A stretch of DNA of 39,395 nucleotides. Source: Deinococcus aquatilis DSM 23025 (GTDB taxonomy: Bacteria > Deinococcota > Deinococci > Deinococcales > Deinococcaceae). The stretch lies in the NCBI RefSeq assembly GCF_000378445.1, contig NZ_KB899739.1:1-39395 (forward strand), read 5' to 3'. Below the pieces are notes generated by a model, which was given only the letters and a program-made list of their open reading frames with translations, was not told the DNA's origin and ran no database searches. Position 1 is the first letter of the stretch. Each line of letters begins with the position of its first letter. Positions 1-9,675 of this stretch are shown one piece after another. A program made the position numbers and the translations under genes.

Positions 1-1
1 T

Positions 2-175
2 CTTCAGCGGCAGTGTTTACATCGGCGGATTCCTTCGCTGGAACGACTTCGTTCCGAAGTCGAGGCGTGGGTCGCCGCGCGTGAACGTGCGGCCATCACG
101 CTCAACTGGCAGTTCTCAACTCAGGCCGCCCGACGAACCCTTGGACACCACTATGAAACCATTCGTATTAATTGA
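2..175 (+). CDS. IS630-family transposase, C-terminal end (partial)
   Basis: An open frame enters from the left edge and ends at the TGA at 173-175, giving 57 residues. It has the feel of an IS630/Tc1-type DDE transposase tail: an ERLRSEVEAWVAAR stretch, then WQFSTQAARRTLGHHYETI just before the stop. The two upstream catalytic aspartates and most of the protein lie outside the window. The stop overlaps the first codon of the truncated GH32 frame, and the element probably ends within a few bases after it. IS630 elements target TA, and a TA lies at 182-183 and again at 185-186, exactly where homology to GH32 begins. The family call rests on this C-terminal pattern only. Confidence 0.6.
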   Translation, partial: LQRQCLHRRIPSLERLRSEVEAWVAARERAAITLNWQFSTQAARRTLGHHYETIRIN

Positions 176-1542
176 ACGCTGTACTAGTCTACGTCAGCGG
201 GGTGTTTCACTTGTTCTATCAGCACAACCCACACGCTGATATGCCCGGCAATCTCAGTTGGGGCCATGCCACCAGCCCGGATCTGATTCACTGGACAGAA
301 CATCCTGTGGCCTTGCCTGCCCGTGAGTCACACGTCATCTACTCTGGCAGCGTGGTCACCGACGGTCACAATACCTCTGGCCTGAAGAGTGGAGAGCAGC
401 CTCCTCTCGTGGCCCTGTACACCGGGCACACGGACCGTCACCCGGCACGCCAGCATCTGGACAAGCAGCACCATGAAGCGCAGTACCTCGCCTATAGCGC
501 CGATGGCGGACACACCTGGCAGTACGGCGGTGAAACAGCCGTCTTGGATCTGGACAAAGCCGACTTCCGCGATCCGAAGGTATTCTGGGACGGGCAGCGC
601 AGCAGGTGGGTCATGCTGGTAGTGCACCCGGATGAGCGACAAGTCGAGTTCTATAGTTCTCCGAACCTACAGGTCTGGAAGCCACTCAGCACGTTCGGAC
701 CGGCAGGTCAGGTGGAGGGCATCTGGGAAATGCCGGAATTCTTCGCTCTGCCCGACCCCCAGGGCGTGGACCGCTGGGTGCTGAAAGTCGATTTCAACCC
801 CGGCGGGCTGTACGGCGGCAGCGGCGCGCAGTATTGGGTGGGCGATTTCGACGGAACGACGTTCACGCCACTCACCTCCTCTCAAACCCTGGATTTTGGT
901 CCTGACTTCTACGCAGCGCTCTCCTGGAGTGATCTGCCCGGGCGGCGCGTGTGGCTCGCGTGGATGAACAACTGGGCCTACGCTGCCATGATCCCCACCG
1001 CCCCCTGGCGGGGGACGTTCACCGTTCCTCGTGAATTAAGCCTAGGTCCAGAGTTACAACTCATTCAGCGACCCGTGAAGGAACTGGAGGCGCTGCGGGA
1101 AGCCTCTGTTCCCATCCTGCCTCCGCAGGATCAAAAGATGTATCCCCTCAGCGTGACCCACGCGCATGAACTGCGCCTGCAGGTCGAGACTCACGGTGGA
1201 GCCGAACTGCACTTGGAATTCCTTTCCGCAGAGGGTGTGGAGGCACAGGTCACACTCAGCGCCTCAGAGGTGAGCGTCACCCGACCAGATGCTCACCTGG
1301 AGGTGCCCGGATTTGGCGGCACGCACCGCGCACCGCGCCGGGATGGTCAACCTCAATATGACATGCACCTGCTGCTGGACTTGGGATCTCTGGAACTGTT
1401 TGGCTGCAACGGCCAGATCTCCCTGACGGATCTGCTGTTGCCTGCAGCGCCGATAGAAACGCTCCGCATCTCCGCACACACTGGAGCCTCCGTGATCTCC
1501 GGGCAGCTCTATCAGCTGAGGTCAATCTGGGAACGCAAATAA
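172..1542 (+). pseudogene. GH32 fructosidase (levanase/sucrase type), 5'-truncated
   Basis: Glycoside hydrolase family 32 enzymes cleave sucrose, levan, inulin or fructo-oligosaccharides. Visible hallmarks are FHLFYQHNP (residues 12-20), WGHATSPDLIHW, the FRDP motif with the stabilising Asp (132-135), the acid/base Glu in WEMPEFF (185-191, a variant of the usual ECP/D), LAWMNNW, and a C-terminal beta-sandwich. What is missing matters: GH32 proteins start with a short segment carrying the NDPNG nucleophile motif, and here the frame begins only at the following 'LVYVSG'. The preceding DNA is an IS630 transposase end. The only start is a TTG at 172 without a convincing ribosome binding site. I therefore call it an IS-truncated, catalytically dead copy. 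A convergent sugar importer operon lies downstream and may once have been its partner. Confidence 0.85.
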
Positions 1543-1748
1543 GGGAAAACAGAATCCGCTAGAAGGTAGGAAGCGGTGAGACAAATCAGCCGGAGGTCCC
1601 TGACGAGCACGTAGAGAAAGATGTGGTGGTCTTTCTGATTAACCTGCGCTCGTTCCACGGCAGCAACAGCCTAGATGACCTCAACGGCATCACTCCTAGG
1701 CTGGATGACCTGGGTACCTCAGCACCGCGTCACCATAGCCCAAAATGT

Positions 1749-1800
1749 ACCAAGAGCATGCAGGATCCCCAGTTGGCAGGGGATCCTGCATGCTCTTGGT
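1749..1800. terminator. Perfect 22-bp inverted repeat between convergent genes
   Basis: Positions 1749-1770 and 1779-1800 are exact reverse complements with an 8-nt loop (AGTTGGCA). It lies 22 bp beyond the malG stop and about 200 bp beyond the GH32 stop, so it is well placed as a bidirectional terminator. Reading leftward out of malG, the stem is followed by ACATTTTGGG, a weak T-tract. The right side has none. The length and perfection of the stem are unusual for a simple terminator. The rest of 1543-1822 shows no gene. Confidence 0.6.
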
Positions 1801-1822
1801 TCCAAGGCGTGTGCTGATGACT

Positions 1823-3195
1823 TTACTCTTTCACGCCACCTGACACGGTCCCACCGACAAAGTAGCCTTGGAAGCCGTAGAACAGCGCAATAATAGGGAG
1901 TGCTCCCAAGGTAGCGGCGGCAGAGAAGATGCCCCACTTGGTACTGAATTGTCCGGTGGTAAAGCTGCGGAGCATCACGCCGACCGTCCACTGATCCACA
2001 CCGGTCAGCAGGATGCTGGCGAGGATGAATTCGGCGTACGTACCGATGAATTGGTTCAGGAAAATGAAGACCAGAATGCCGCCTGATAGGGGCAAGACCA
2101 CCTGCATAAATGTCTGCCAGCGAGTTGCGCCGTCGACCATGGCGGCCTCTTCCAATGACTCTGGGAGGCTTTCGACGTAGCCCTTGAAAATCCACGTGTT
2201 GAAGGCAATTGCGCCGCCGGAGTAGGCCAGAATCAGGCCTGTGAAGGTGTTGACAAGGCCTAAGATGACCATGAGGGTGTACACGGCCACCAGCGCCAAG
2301 AACACTGGGAACATCTGAATGAAGATGAAAAACAGCAGCATCTGGAAGCGGCCGGGGAAGCGCAGGCGGGCCATAGCGTAACCAGCGGTGGTACTCAACA
2401 CAATCGCCAGGAAACCCGTGACGCCCGACACCAGCAGCGTGTTGCGGACTGACAGCAGGAATTTGCTTTCGTTGCCTTGCCCCGTGAACTGCGACGGCAC
2501 CATAAAGATGACCAGCAGAGCCAGTGCGGCAATAAGGGCACGCATGGCCCAGGCCCGCGCCTGTGTGAGACGCTCGCTGTCACGGCCCAGTCTGCCCACG
2601 ATGGCGAGAATCAGCAGGGCGGTGAGTGCCGCGCCCACGATCCCAGCCAAGACCAATTGCCAGCCCGGAATGGTCACGCCGTCAAAGAGTGCGGCGTAAT
2701 TTTCAAAGCTGAGGACCTGCAAATTGGGCAACAGACCAGAGCGGTACAGGATGTTGGGATCAGAGAAATTGGGGAAGGCGAACAGACTGTTGCGCGGATC
2801 GAAAGCAGCGATCAAGACGTAAAGCAGCGGGTATACAGCGATCAGTACGACCAGAATCAGAAAGAGGTGGGTGAGTTGGTCGCCCAACACGGCGGTGTAG
2901 CTGATTTTGCGCCCCGTGCGGGCCACGCCGATGCGCTGCCCGATCAGGCTGGTGAGGGCCAAGACGCCGCTGGCTGCCAGCAAGAAGAGGAGAAAGCGAA
3001 TCCAGCCCCGTTCAACAAAGTAGATCGTAAAGCTCTTGGGCCGACCTGCCATATTGCGTGCCAAAAAGTACCCCAGCACGACGAAACCGATGACGACAGC
3101 AGCAGCCACCAGCCAGGGCGCGGCACGGCGCAGCGGCCCAGGTTCTCTGTGGACATAGCCACCGGGTGGCAGATTTTGGGGTGTCGGAAGGGCAG

Positions 3196-3199
<4 letters not shown>
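1823..3199 (-). CDS. malG: Sugar ABC transporter permease, MalG type
   Basis: This is the second inner-membrane permease of a carbohydrate importer (CUT1 family), 458 aa. The conserved cytoplasmic EAA loop that docks the ATPase is clear: [20 protein letters not shown] followed by VLPL. The C-terminus has the usual MalG-like helices ([16 protein letters not shown]). At 458 aa it is much longer than E. coli MalG (about 296 aa). The extra length is an N-terminal region with two added hydrophobic segments (about residues 30-50 and 68-86) before the core permease. The start overlaps the malF stop by four bases (ATGA), so the two are translationally coupled. No MalK-type ATPase is in the window. 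A shared ATPase encoded elsewhere would be needed. Confidence 0.9.
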
Positions 3200-4602
<1,403 letters not shown>

Positions 4603-4957
4603 AGGATCGGTATTCCTCCTTGTGGTGGAACTCGGTAGGTGCACTGCCTGTGGCTCTGGAATGTTGAGAGCTCTAGAGAGGTAAGTGCCGCTCCTGCAAG
4701 GCGGCGTCTGACACGCCGCCTCTCTCAGAAGCAAGGGCAGTGAAAGGTTCACATTTGACGGTATGACCTTTGCCACTCACGTCCATGGCCTGCCCAGTCG
4801 AATTGAGTTGGCCTGAATGACCCTAAGAAGGGGCCTGGGATCTCAGAACGTGGGAAGGACTCCGGCGCCCCTTGCTGTGAAGACAGTTTCGTCAGAATCC
4901 TGATCCGAACGAGGAGAGCCTACCTGGATAGAGGTTGCGCTCGGAAAGACGCACCAC
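4603..4957 (-). other. malE-malF intercistronic region
   Basis: This 355-bp gap between two genes of one operon holds no convincing gene. Its one clear structure is the stem-loop at 4699-4721. A strong ribosome binding site for malF is at its left end. Confidence 0.5.
4699..4721 (-). promoter_or_regulatory. Stem-loop between malE and malF
   Basis: AGGCGGCGT and ACGCCGCCT form a perfect 9-bp GC-rich stem around a 5-nt loop. There is no T-run on either side, so it is more likely a transcript-stabilising or partial-attenuation hairpin than a full terminator. In several maltose operons, a hairpin in this position keeps malE mRNA more abundant than malF/malG mRNA. Its role here is inferred. Confidence 0.5.
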
Positions 4958-6175
4958 CTACTTGAGATTGGATTTAATCTCCGTCACGGCTCTGTTCAGA
5001 ATTTGAGTGTAGTTCTGTCCAGCTCTTTGCACGCTCTGGGCGGTGGCTGCGCCCCATGGCCCCCAGACAGCGCCCATCTGAGGAATGTTGGGCATGGGCG
5101 TGCCCACACTGATCGCGTTGCCAAAGCCTGAGACCACCAGGTCTGCCTTCAGTTTGGCGCGGGCACTCAGGCTCACGGGAATCCGGCCTCCCGCCTTGTT
5201 GAACGCCAGTTGTGCCGGACTGGACGTCATCTGACGGGCCAACTGTACGGCGGCCGCTTTCTGTTTGCTGTAGGCACTCACAATGATGCCCTGCACCCCT
5301 ACGAAAGGACTCCACTTGCCACTGGCGCCGGGTGGGGTAGGAAACGACGTAATGCCGTAATCGATTCCCGCCTTCTTGATGTCGCCCATGTCCCAGGGCC
5401 CGGTGTACAGCATCGCCAGGCGTCCGTCCACAAAGGCACTCTTGGCGGCCCCCGCATCCACGCCTTCCGGCACGAGATTGTACTTGTAGCGGAGGTCATT
5501 CAGGAACGACAGGGCCTTGACCGTCCCCGCGTTGGCCAGCCCCACATCGTTGGTGTTGAAGGTGCCATTGTTGTTTTTGAACACGTAGCCGCCGTACGCA
5601 CTCACGAAGCCGTAGCTGCGGTACGGCTCGTCAATCTGGGTCAAGAAGCCGAACTTGCCGTTGCCAGTGTTCTTCTGGGCGGTGGCCAAAAAGGAGGCCC
5701 AGCTGGTGGGCGGCGTAGGCACCATCTTTTTGTTGTACACCAGGGCCACAGCCTCAGCGAATAGGGGCACGCCGAACAGTCTTCCCCGGTAGGTAAAAGC
5801 GCTCAGGGCCGTTTTGTCGTAGTCGCCGCGGCTGGTGATGTACTTGTCCATCGGCTCAATGACGCCTGCAGCCGCCATCTGTCCCAAGCGGTCGTGGGGT
5901 TGGGTGGCGATCAGATCTGGCCCCTGATTTTTGGGCGCACTCTGAATGAATTTATCGGTGATCTCGCCGAAAGGCACACTGACCACCTGCACCTTGTGGC
6001 CAGTTTTTTTCTCAAATTCGGCGGCTTGTGCCTTCACCCAGGCCACCTCACCTGCAGGCTCGAAATGGGTCCAGATCGTCAAGTTGGCAGCGTTGGCATT
6101 CGTAGTGAGGGCACTGCTCAGCAGAGCGAGGGCGAGGAATGACAGTGGTTTAACAGAGCGTGTTTCGTGGGTCAC
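4958..6175 (-). CDS. malE: Extracytoplasmic sugar-binding protein, MalE type
   Basis: This is the solute-binding protein of the importer, about 405 aa. A Sec-type signal peptide is clear: basic start, hydrophobic LSFLALALLSSAL, then ANAAN. The mature protein begins with LTIWTHFEPAGEV and continues with the CUT1 pattern (AAEFEKKTGHKVQVVSVPFGE, GPDLIATQPHDRLGQMAAAG). GTG codons at 6184 and 6175 are both possible starts. AGGAG at 6187-6191 is only 2 nt from the first but 11 nt from the second, so I prefer 6175. The fold suggests maltose or maltodextrin. The neighbouring GH32 remnant makes sucrose or fructo-oligosaccharides an alternative ligand that sequence alone does not settle. Confidence 0.88.
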   Translation of the reverse strand: MTHETRSVKPLSFLALALLSSALTTNANAANLTIWTHFEPAGEVAWVKAQAAEFEKKTGHKVQVVSVPFGEITDKFIQSAPKNQGPDLIATQPHDRLGQMAAAGVIEPMDKYITSRGDYDKTALSAFTYRGRLFGVPLFAEAVALVYNKKMVPTPPTSWASFLATAQKNTGNGKFGFLTQIDEPYRSYGFVSAYGGYVFKNNNGTFNTNDVGLANAGTVKALSFLNDLRYKYNLVPEGVDAGAAKSAFVDGRLAMLYTGPWDMGDIKKAGIDYGITSFPTPPGASGKWSPFVGVQGIIVSAYSKQKAAAVQLARQMTSSPAQLAFNKAGGRIPVSLSARAKLKADLVVSGFGNAISVGTPMPNIPQMGAVWGPWGAATAQSVQRAGQNYTQILNRAVTEIKSNLK

Positions 6176-6515
6176 GGGGATCACAACTCCTATCAGAATC
6201 CGCCAACCTAAGCGGACAAAGCGCAGCGGGGGAGGCAGGACACCTCAACCTCAGCCAACGCCCTCCAGGTGGAGCGCGGGCCGTTCTGAATCGCAGTCGT
6301 TGGATTAAGTTTTCCTGCATAGAGGTGGCCCAACGACAGTGTCTCCAGCAGCACCGCCACTGGGCTCGCTTGACGCCTTCAGTGCATCTGGCCGAGTGTT
6401 TCGGGGTCAGATCTCGCATGACAGCCCAACGGTTGAGGCTGTGCTGTGGCAAGTGGTGCCGAGGAAGTAGGACATAACCAGAGGTCTCCTAGAGGAAGAG
6501 GGATGAGGTGAGGCG
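6176..6515. other. Region between malE and the LacI-type gene
   Basis: About 340 bp without a convincing gene; the short frames here have no homology that I recognise. It should hold the malE promoter. The only clear structure is the interrupted inverted repeat at 6296-6337. No copy of the perfect 16-bp LacI-type operator seen upstream of the regulator is present here. Confidence 0.4.
6296..6337. promoter_or_regulatory. Interrupted inverted repeat upstream of malE
   Basis: GTCGTTGG (6296-6303) and CCAACGAC (6330-6337) are exact inverted 8-mers with a 26-bp spacer. The spacer contains an AT-rich element reading AACTTAAT on the minus strand. The site lies about 120-160 bp upstream of the malE start and could be a regulator site around the operon promoter. 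It does not match the LacI operator upstream of the regulator gene. Function is inferred from position. Confidence 0.35.
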
Positions 6516-7532
6516 CTACATCAAGGTCAGGGCCTGCGTACTGGGCGCTTCCTGGAGGGTGGGGGCAAAGGTCCGCTGGGTGATGGTCTTGAGTTGGCCT
6601 TCCAGGGCGCCCAGCAACACGTCGGCAGCGGTGCGGCCCATCTGGGCGACCGGCTGCGCCACACTGGTGATGCCTGCTTCGGCGGCAGCGGCACTGCCAT
6701 CAAAGCCCATCAGCAGATAGTCGCGTCCGGCATGCAGCCCAGCGCTCAAGAGGTGCCGCTGCACGCCGAGAGCGAGGTCGTCGCTGAGGGCCACCATAAA
6801 AAAAGGAGCCACTGGGTGAGGGTGTGCCCAATCTAATAACTGCTGTGCAGCGTCTCGACCTCCTTCAATAGAGGCAGGGGCTTGGAGGGTCACGATTGGT
6901 GTGATGCCGTGGCGCTGAAGAACGTCCAGCACTCCAGCCCGCCGCTCCAGGAACACGGGCGATTCCAAGTCACCGGGGCGCACGGGAACGTCCAGCAACA
7001 CCACAGGCAGGTGGCGACTGAGGGTCAACTCTGCGGCCATGCGTCCCGCAGCCACGTTGTTGAAATGGACGCTGTGGTACTGAGGATGGTGAGCATCCAC
7101 CAGCACGATGGGTTTGTTGAACGGTGGACGGCTGCCATACAGCACTTCTGGGTTCTGGGAAGAAATCAGCAGCCCGTCAGCGCGGTACAGGAGCGCGCCT
7201 GGGTCTTTGAAGCGCCGAATGCGTTGTGCCCCCAGTAGAGGAAAGAGGGCCAAATCATACCCATGCTGATCTAGGACGCCGTGAATGGCCGTCAGTAAGG
7301 TGTCGTAGAAGGGTGTACCCGTCATGGGCAGCAGCACCGAGACAGCCTGGGTCTGGCCCGAACGCAGGCTGCGAGCATTCAGGTTGGGCGTGTAGCCGAC
7401 CGTTTCTATGGCTGACAGGACCCGTTGTCTTGTCTGGTCAGAAATGTTGGGGTGGTTGTTCAGCACCCGTGAGACTGTGCTGGCCCCGACACCAGCGATC
7501 CGTGCCACATCCACCACACTTGGCTTAGTCAT
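6516..7532 (-). CDS. LacI-family transcriptional regulator
   Basis: This is a 338-aa sugar-responsive regulator. The N-terminal helix-turn-helix is textbook (PSVVDVARIAGVGASTVSRV, LNNHPNIS), followed by the hinge (VGYTPNLNARSLRSGQT) and a periplasmic-binding-protein-like effector domain ending in MGFDGSAAAAEAGITSVAQP. I chose the ATG at 7532 because the helix-turn-helix starts right there and AGGAG sits 4-5 nt upstream. It is transcribed in the same direction as malEFG, 341 bp upstream, and probably controls them. Two palindromes overlap its own promoter, indicating autoregulation. Confidence 0.93.
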   Translation of the reverse strand: MTKPSVVDVARIAGVGASTVSRVLNNHPNISDQTRQRVLSAIETVGYTPNLNARSLRSGQTQAVSVLLPMTGTPFYDTLLTAIHGVLDQHGYDLALFPLLGAQRIRRFKDPGALLYRADGLLISSQNPEVLYGSRPPFNKPIVLVDAHHPQYHSVHFNNVAAGRMAAELTLSRHLPVVLLDVPVRPGDLESPVFLERRAGVLDVLQRHGITPIVTLQAPASIEGGRDAAQQLLDWAHPHPVAPFFMVALSDDLALGVQRHLLSAGLHAGRDYLLMGFDGSAAAAEAGITSVAQPVAQMGRTAADVLLGALEGQLKTITQRTFAPTLQEAPSTQALTLM

Positions 7533-7551
7533 CGTGCTCCTCGAGCTTAAA

Positions 7552-7567
7552 TTGGCAACGTTGCCAA
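7552..7567. promoter_or_regulatory. LacI-type operator, proximal
   Basis: TTGGCAACGTTGCCAA is a perfect 16-bp palindrome with the central AACGTT typical of LacI-family operators. It lies 20 bp upstream of the regulator's start codon, downstream of the predicted -10. Confidence 0.8.
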
Positions 7568-7593
7568 CCAATTTACTCCCTACTAGGAAGGAG

Positions 7594-7622
7594 ATTAGAG
7601 ATCGATTCTAAATTTTTGGCAA
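7594..7622 (-). promoter_or_regulatory. Promoter of the LacI-type gene
   Basis: On the minus strand, TTGCCA (7622-7617) and TCTAAT (7599-7594) are separated by 17 bp, a good sigma70-type fit. The -35 lies inside the distal operator and the second operator is downstream of the -10, so binding at either would block transcription. Confidence 0.55.
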
Positions 7623-7631
7623 CGTTGCCAA
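7616..7631. promoter_or_regulatory. LacI-type operator, distal
   Basis: This is a second exact copy of TTGGCAACGTTGCCAA, here extended to 18 bp by flanking T and A. It is centred 64 bp from the proximal copy, close to six helical turns, so both sites face the same side of the DNA. Confidence 0.8.
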
Positions 7632-7632
7632 A

Positions 7633-7879
7633 GTATGCTGCGAATGTATTGCTGGGTCAAGTAGACCTCTAGCCAATTGCGTCAGGTTTACACTTGGTGT
7701 AAGAAAAAATTTAAAGGGTCGTTCTGGAAGGAGGTCGTGGCTCCAAGCTCACATCTGTTGCAGGAAGTGCTGAGACGCACTGTAATTATCGGTCTTTGGC
7801 TGCCAGTTCATCGGCTATATGCCCTTTGGCGCAAACATCTCTAACCTGCCATCCCGTTTGATCATCACCAAGTCCGATC
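7633..7879. other. Non-coding junction right of the operators
   Basis: No supported gene is present. A 35-codon frame (7737-7844, +) follows a strong AAGGAGGT, but the spacing to its GTG is only about 1 nt and I recognise no homology. The region separates the sugar locus from a decayed transporter and may be a rearrangement scar where a divergent sugar gene once lay. Confidence 0.35.
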
Positions 7880-8681
7880 CCCTCCGGCGGTACTGGAAGG
7901 TCGGGACATAAATGATGCCGACGTAATACAGGATGGACGCCAACGCGGAAATGGCGAAGGTGCGGCCCAGGGCGGCTCGGTGATGGGTAAGGGTGTGCTA
8001 CAGGGGGTGGCGGGGCACGGTTCCACTCGCCTGTTGACGTTCAAAGTCCGGGGACTCCTGCATGGTGGACCGGGTAATGAGCGCCACGCCAGCCAGTACC
8101 GCCCCCACCAGGAACGGAATCCGCCATCCCCAGGCATCGAGGTCCGCCGGGCTCAAGCGGCCGACCGTCAGCGCGGAGACGCCCACGGCGAGCAGCCCCC
8201 CACTTCACTGGCCGTGGCCGCCAAGGAGGCCACGAGGCCGCGCCGCGCTGGTCGGGCACCTTGCACCAGGTACGCCGTGACCCCACTGTATTCACCCCCC
8301 ACAGAGAACGCCATGACACACCTCAACAGCAGCAGTAGCCATCCAGCGGCCGGCCCGATCTGTGCTGCGGTAGGCAGCAGGCCAATCACGAGCATGGCCA
8401 CAGTCATCGGCGCCATGGAGAGCAGCAGCATGCGTCGGCGTCCATACTGGTCCCCGATATGGCCAAACACGATGGCCCCCAGAGGGCGCATCAGGGACGA
8501 GACCGCAAACCCGGCGAGGGTCGTGAGCAGGGACAGCTCGCCGCCCCAAAAATACTCGCGACAGCACGGTGGCGAAGTACAGGTACAGCGTGAAGTCGCA
8601 CCACTCAACGACTGTAGAGAACGCCGCGACGGACAGGGAACCCCGCGAAATCGCCTGCTGGGGTGAACCGAGCTCAGTCAT
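7880..8681 (-). pseudogene. MFS transporter (metabolite:H+ symporter type), frameshifted and truncated
   Basis: The reading starts at the ATG at 8681 (MTELGSPQQAISRGSLSVAA, then FSTVVEWCDFTLYLYFATV). It continues in a second frame with WGGELSLLTTLAGFAVSSLM, then FGHIGDQYGRRRMLLLSM (the MFS loop 2-3 signature). A third frame gives DLDAWGWRIPFLVGAVLAGV and a further shift gives LGRTFAISALASILYYVGII. At least three frame changes are therefore needed, and the C-terminal half expected for a protein of about 430 aa is absent. The start overlaps the stop of the upstream dehydrogenase (ATGACTGA), so it was the third gene of the marR-dehydrogenase operon. The pattern resembles the ProP/ShiA branch of the major facilitator superfamily. 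Confidence 0.8.
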
Positions 8682-9675
8682 CCTGGTGTTCTCCAGGCAC
8701 GACCACGACCAGTTTGCCGCTGTGTCTGCCCGCTTCCAGGTCGCGGTGGGCCTCGACAATCTGATCCAGAGAGTAGATGCGGGCAATCGGCACCGTGATC
8801 TTCCCACCCGCCACGTCATCCAGAAACTGCTGAAGCACGCTCCCCGGCAGGTCGGTGGCTTCACCGGAGTAAGCGGTCAGCCGCACGCCCCGGGGCAGGT
8901 AGCCGATCGGGTAGAAGTCTTTGACCGTCCACTCGTTGGAGAGCATGCCGGTGAAGCAGACCACGCCGTGCAGGGCGACTGAACGCAGGGTGTCGGGGAG
9001 CGTGGGCGTTCCCACGAGCTCGATGGCGCCGTTGACGCCCTTGGGGAACAGCGCCCGCACCTGATGAGCAACGCTGCCGTCATCGATCAGGACGTGATCG
9101 ACCCCGAGGTCCTGAAGGACTGCGGCTTTTTCAAGTGAGCGGGTGGTGGACAGCACCGTCAGGCCGCGCTGCTTTGCCAGCAGGGCCGCGGCCAGGCCCA
9201 CGGAGGAGGTTCCACCGCGAATCAACAGTGTCTGTCCAGCCTGAGCGTTGAGGCCGACGCTCAGGGAGCCGTGAGCCGTTTGCAGCATTTCAGGAATGGC
9301 GCCGAGGGTGGCCCAATCGAGAAGGCTGTGAAACGGAATGACCTGTTCAGCTGGAGCACAGGTGTATTCCGCATAGCCGCCATTGAACTGACGGCCCATA
9401 CCGCCCATCATCGTGGCGACCTGCTGGCCGGGTTTGAACTCCCCACCGGGGCAAGCGGCGACGGTCCCCACGGCTTCAATGCCGGGCACGATGGGAAACG
9501 TGACGTTGTCTGCCACGCCAAGGCGCAGGTGCAATTCGGACTGGTTCAGGCCGAAGGCCCGCACCCGAATCAGCACCCAGCCCGGAGCAGGGACGGGGAG
9601 GGGGAGGGTACGCTGCGTGAGAACCTCAGGCGCCCCGGGAGCGTCCAAGACGACGGCTTGCATCGTGTCATTCAT
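8674..9675 (-). CDS. NADPH:quinone oxidoreductase-type dehydrogenase (MDR superfamily)
   Basis: This is a 333-aa medium-chain dehydrogenase/reductase. It has the N-terminal GroES-like domain (GWVLIRVRAFGLNQSELHLR, PIVPGIEAVGTV) and a Rossmann domain with the NADP-binding loop RGGTSSVGLAAALLAKQRG (about 153-171). It lacks the cysteine cluster of zinc alcohol dehydrogenases, so it resembles quinone or enone reductases. The ATG at 9675 has AGGAG about 7 nt upstream and overlaps the marR stop by 4 bp. Its place behind a MarR-type regulator and beside a second quinone-type operon supports a role in reducing reactive electrophiles. The exact substrate cannot be read from sequence. Confidence 0.85.
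   Translation of the reverse strand: MNDTMQAVVLDAPGAPEVLTQRTLPLPVPAPGWVLIRVRAFGLNQSELHLRLGVADNVTFPIVPGIEAVGTVAACPGGEFKPGQQVATMMGGMGRQFNGGYAEYTCAPAEQVIPFHSLLDWATLGAIPEMLQTAHGSLSVGLNAQAGQTLLIRGGTSSVGLAAALLAKQRGLTVLSTTRSLEKAAVLQDLGVDHVLIDDGSVAHQVRALFPKGVNGAIELVGTPTLPDTLRSVALHGVVCFTGMLSNEWTVKDFYPIGYLPRGVRLTAYSGEATDLPGSVLQQFLDDVAGGKITVPIARIYSLDQIVEAHRDLEAGRHSGKLVVVVPGEHQDD

Noticed and set aside
1675..1725. Short direct repeat of GATGACCT near 1676 and 1703
   Set aside because: Only eight bases, two copies, with no further pattern.
7737..7844. 35-codon frame after AAGGAGGT
   Set aside because: The start codon is only about 1 nt from the ribosome binding sequence, and I recognise no homology.
8674..8681. 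Shared ATGACTGA overlap at 8674-8681 and 22242-22249
   Set aside because: The same eight bases join stop and start in two operons, but this is a common coupling sequence and can be chance.
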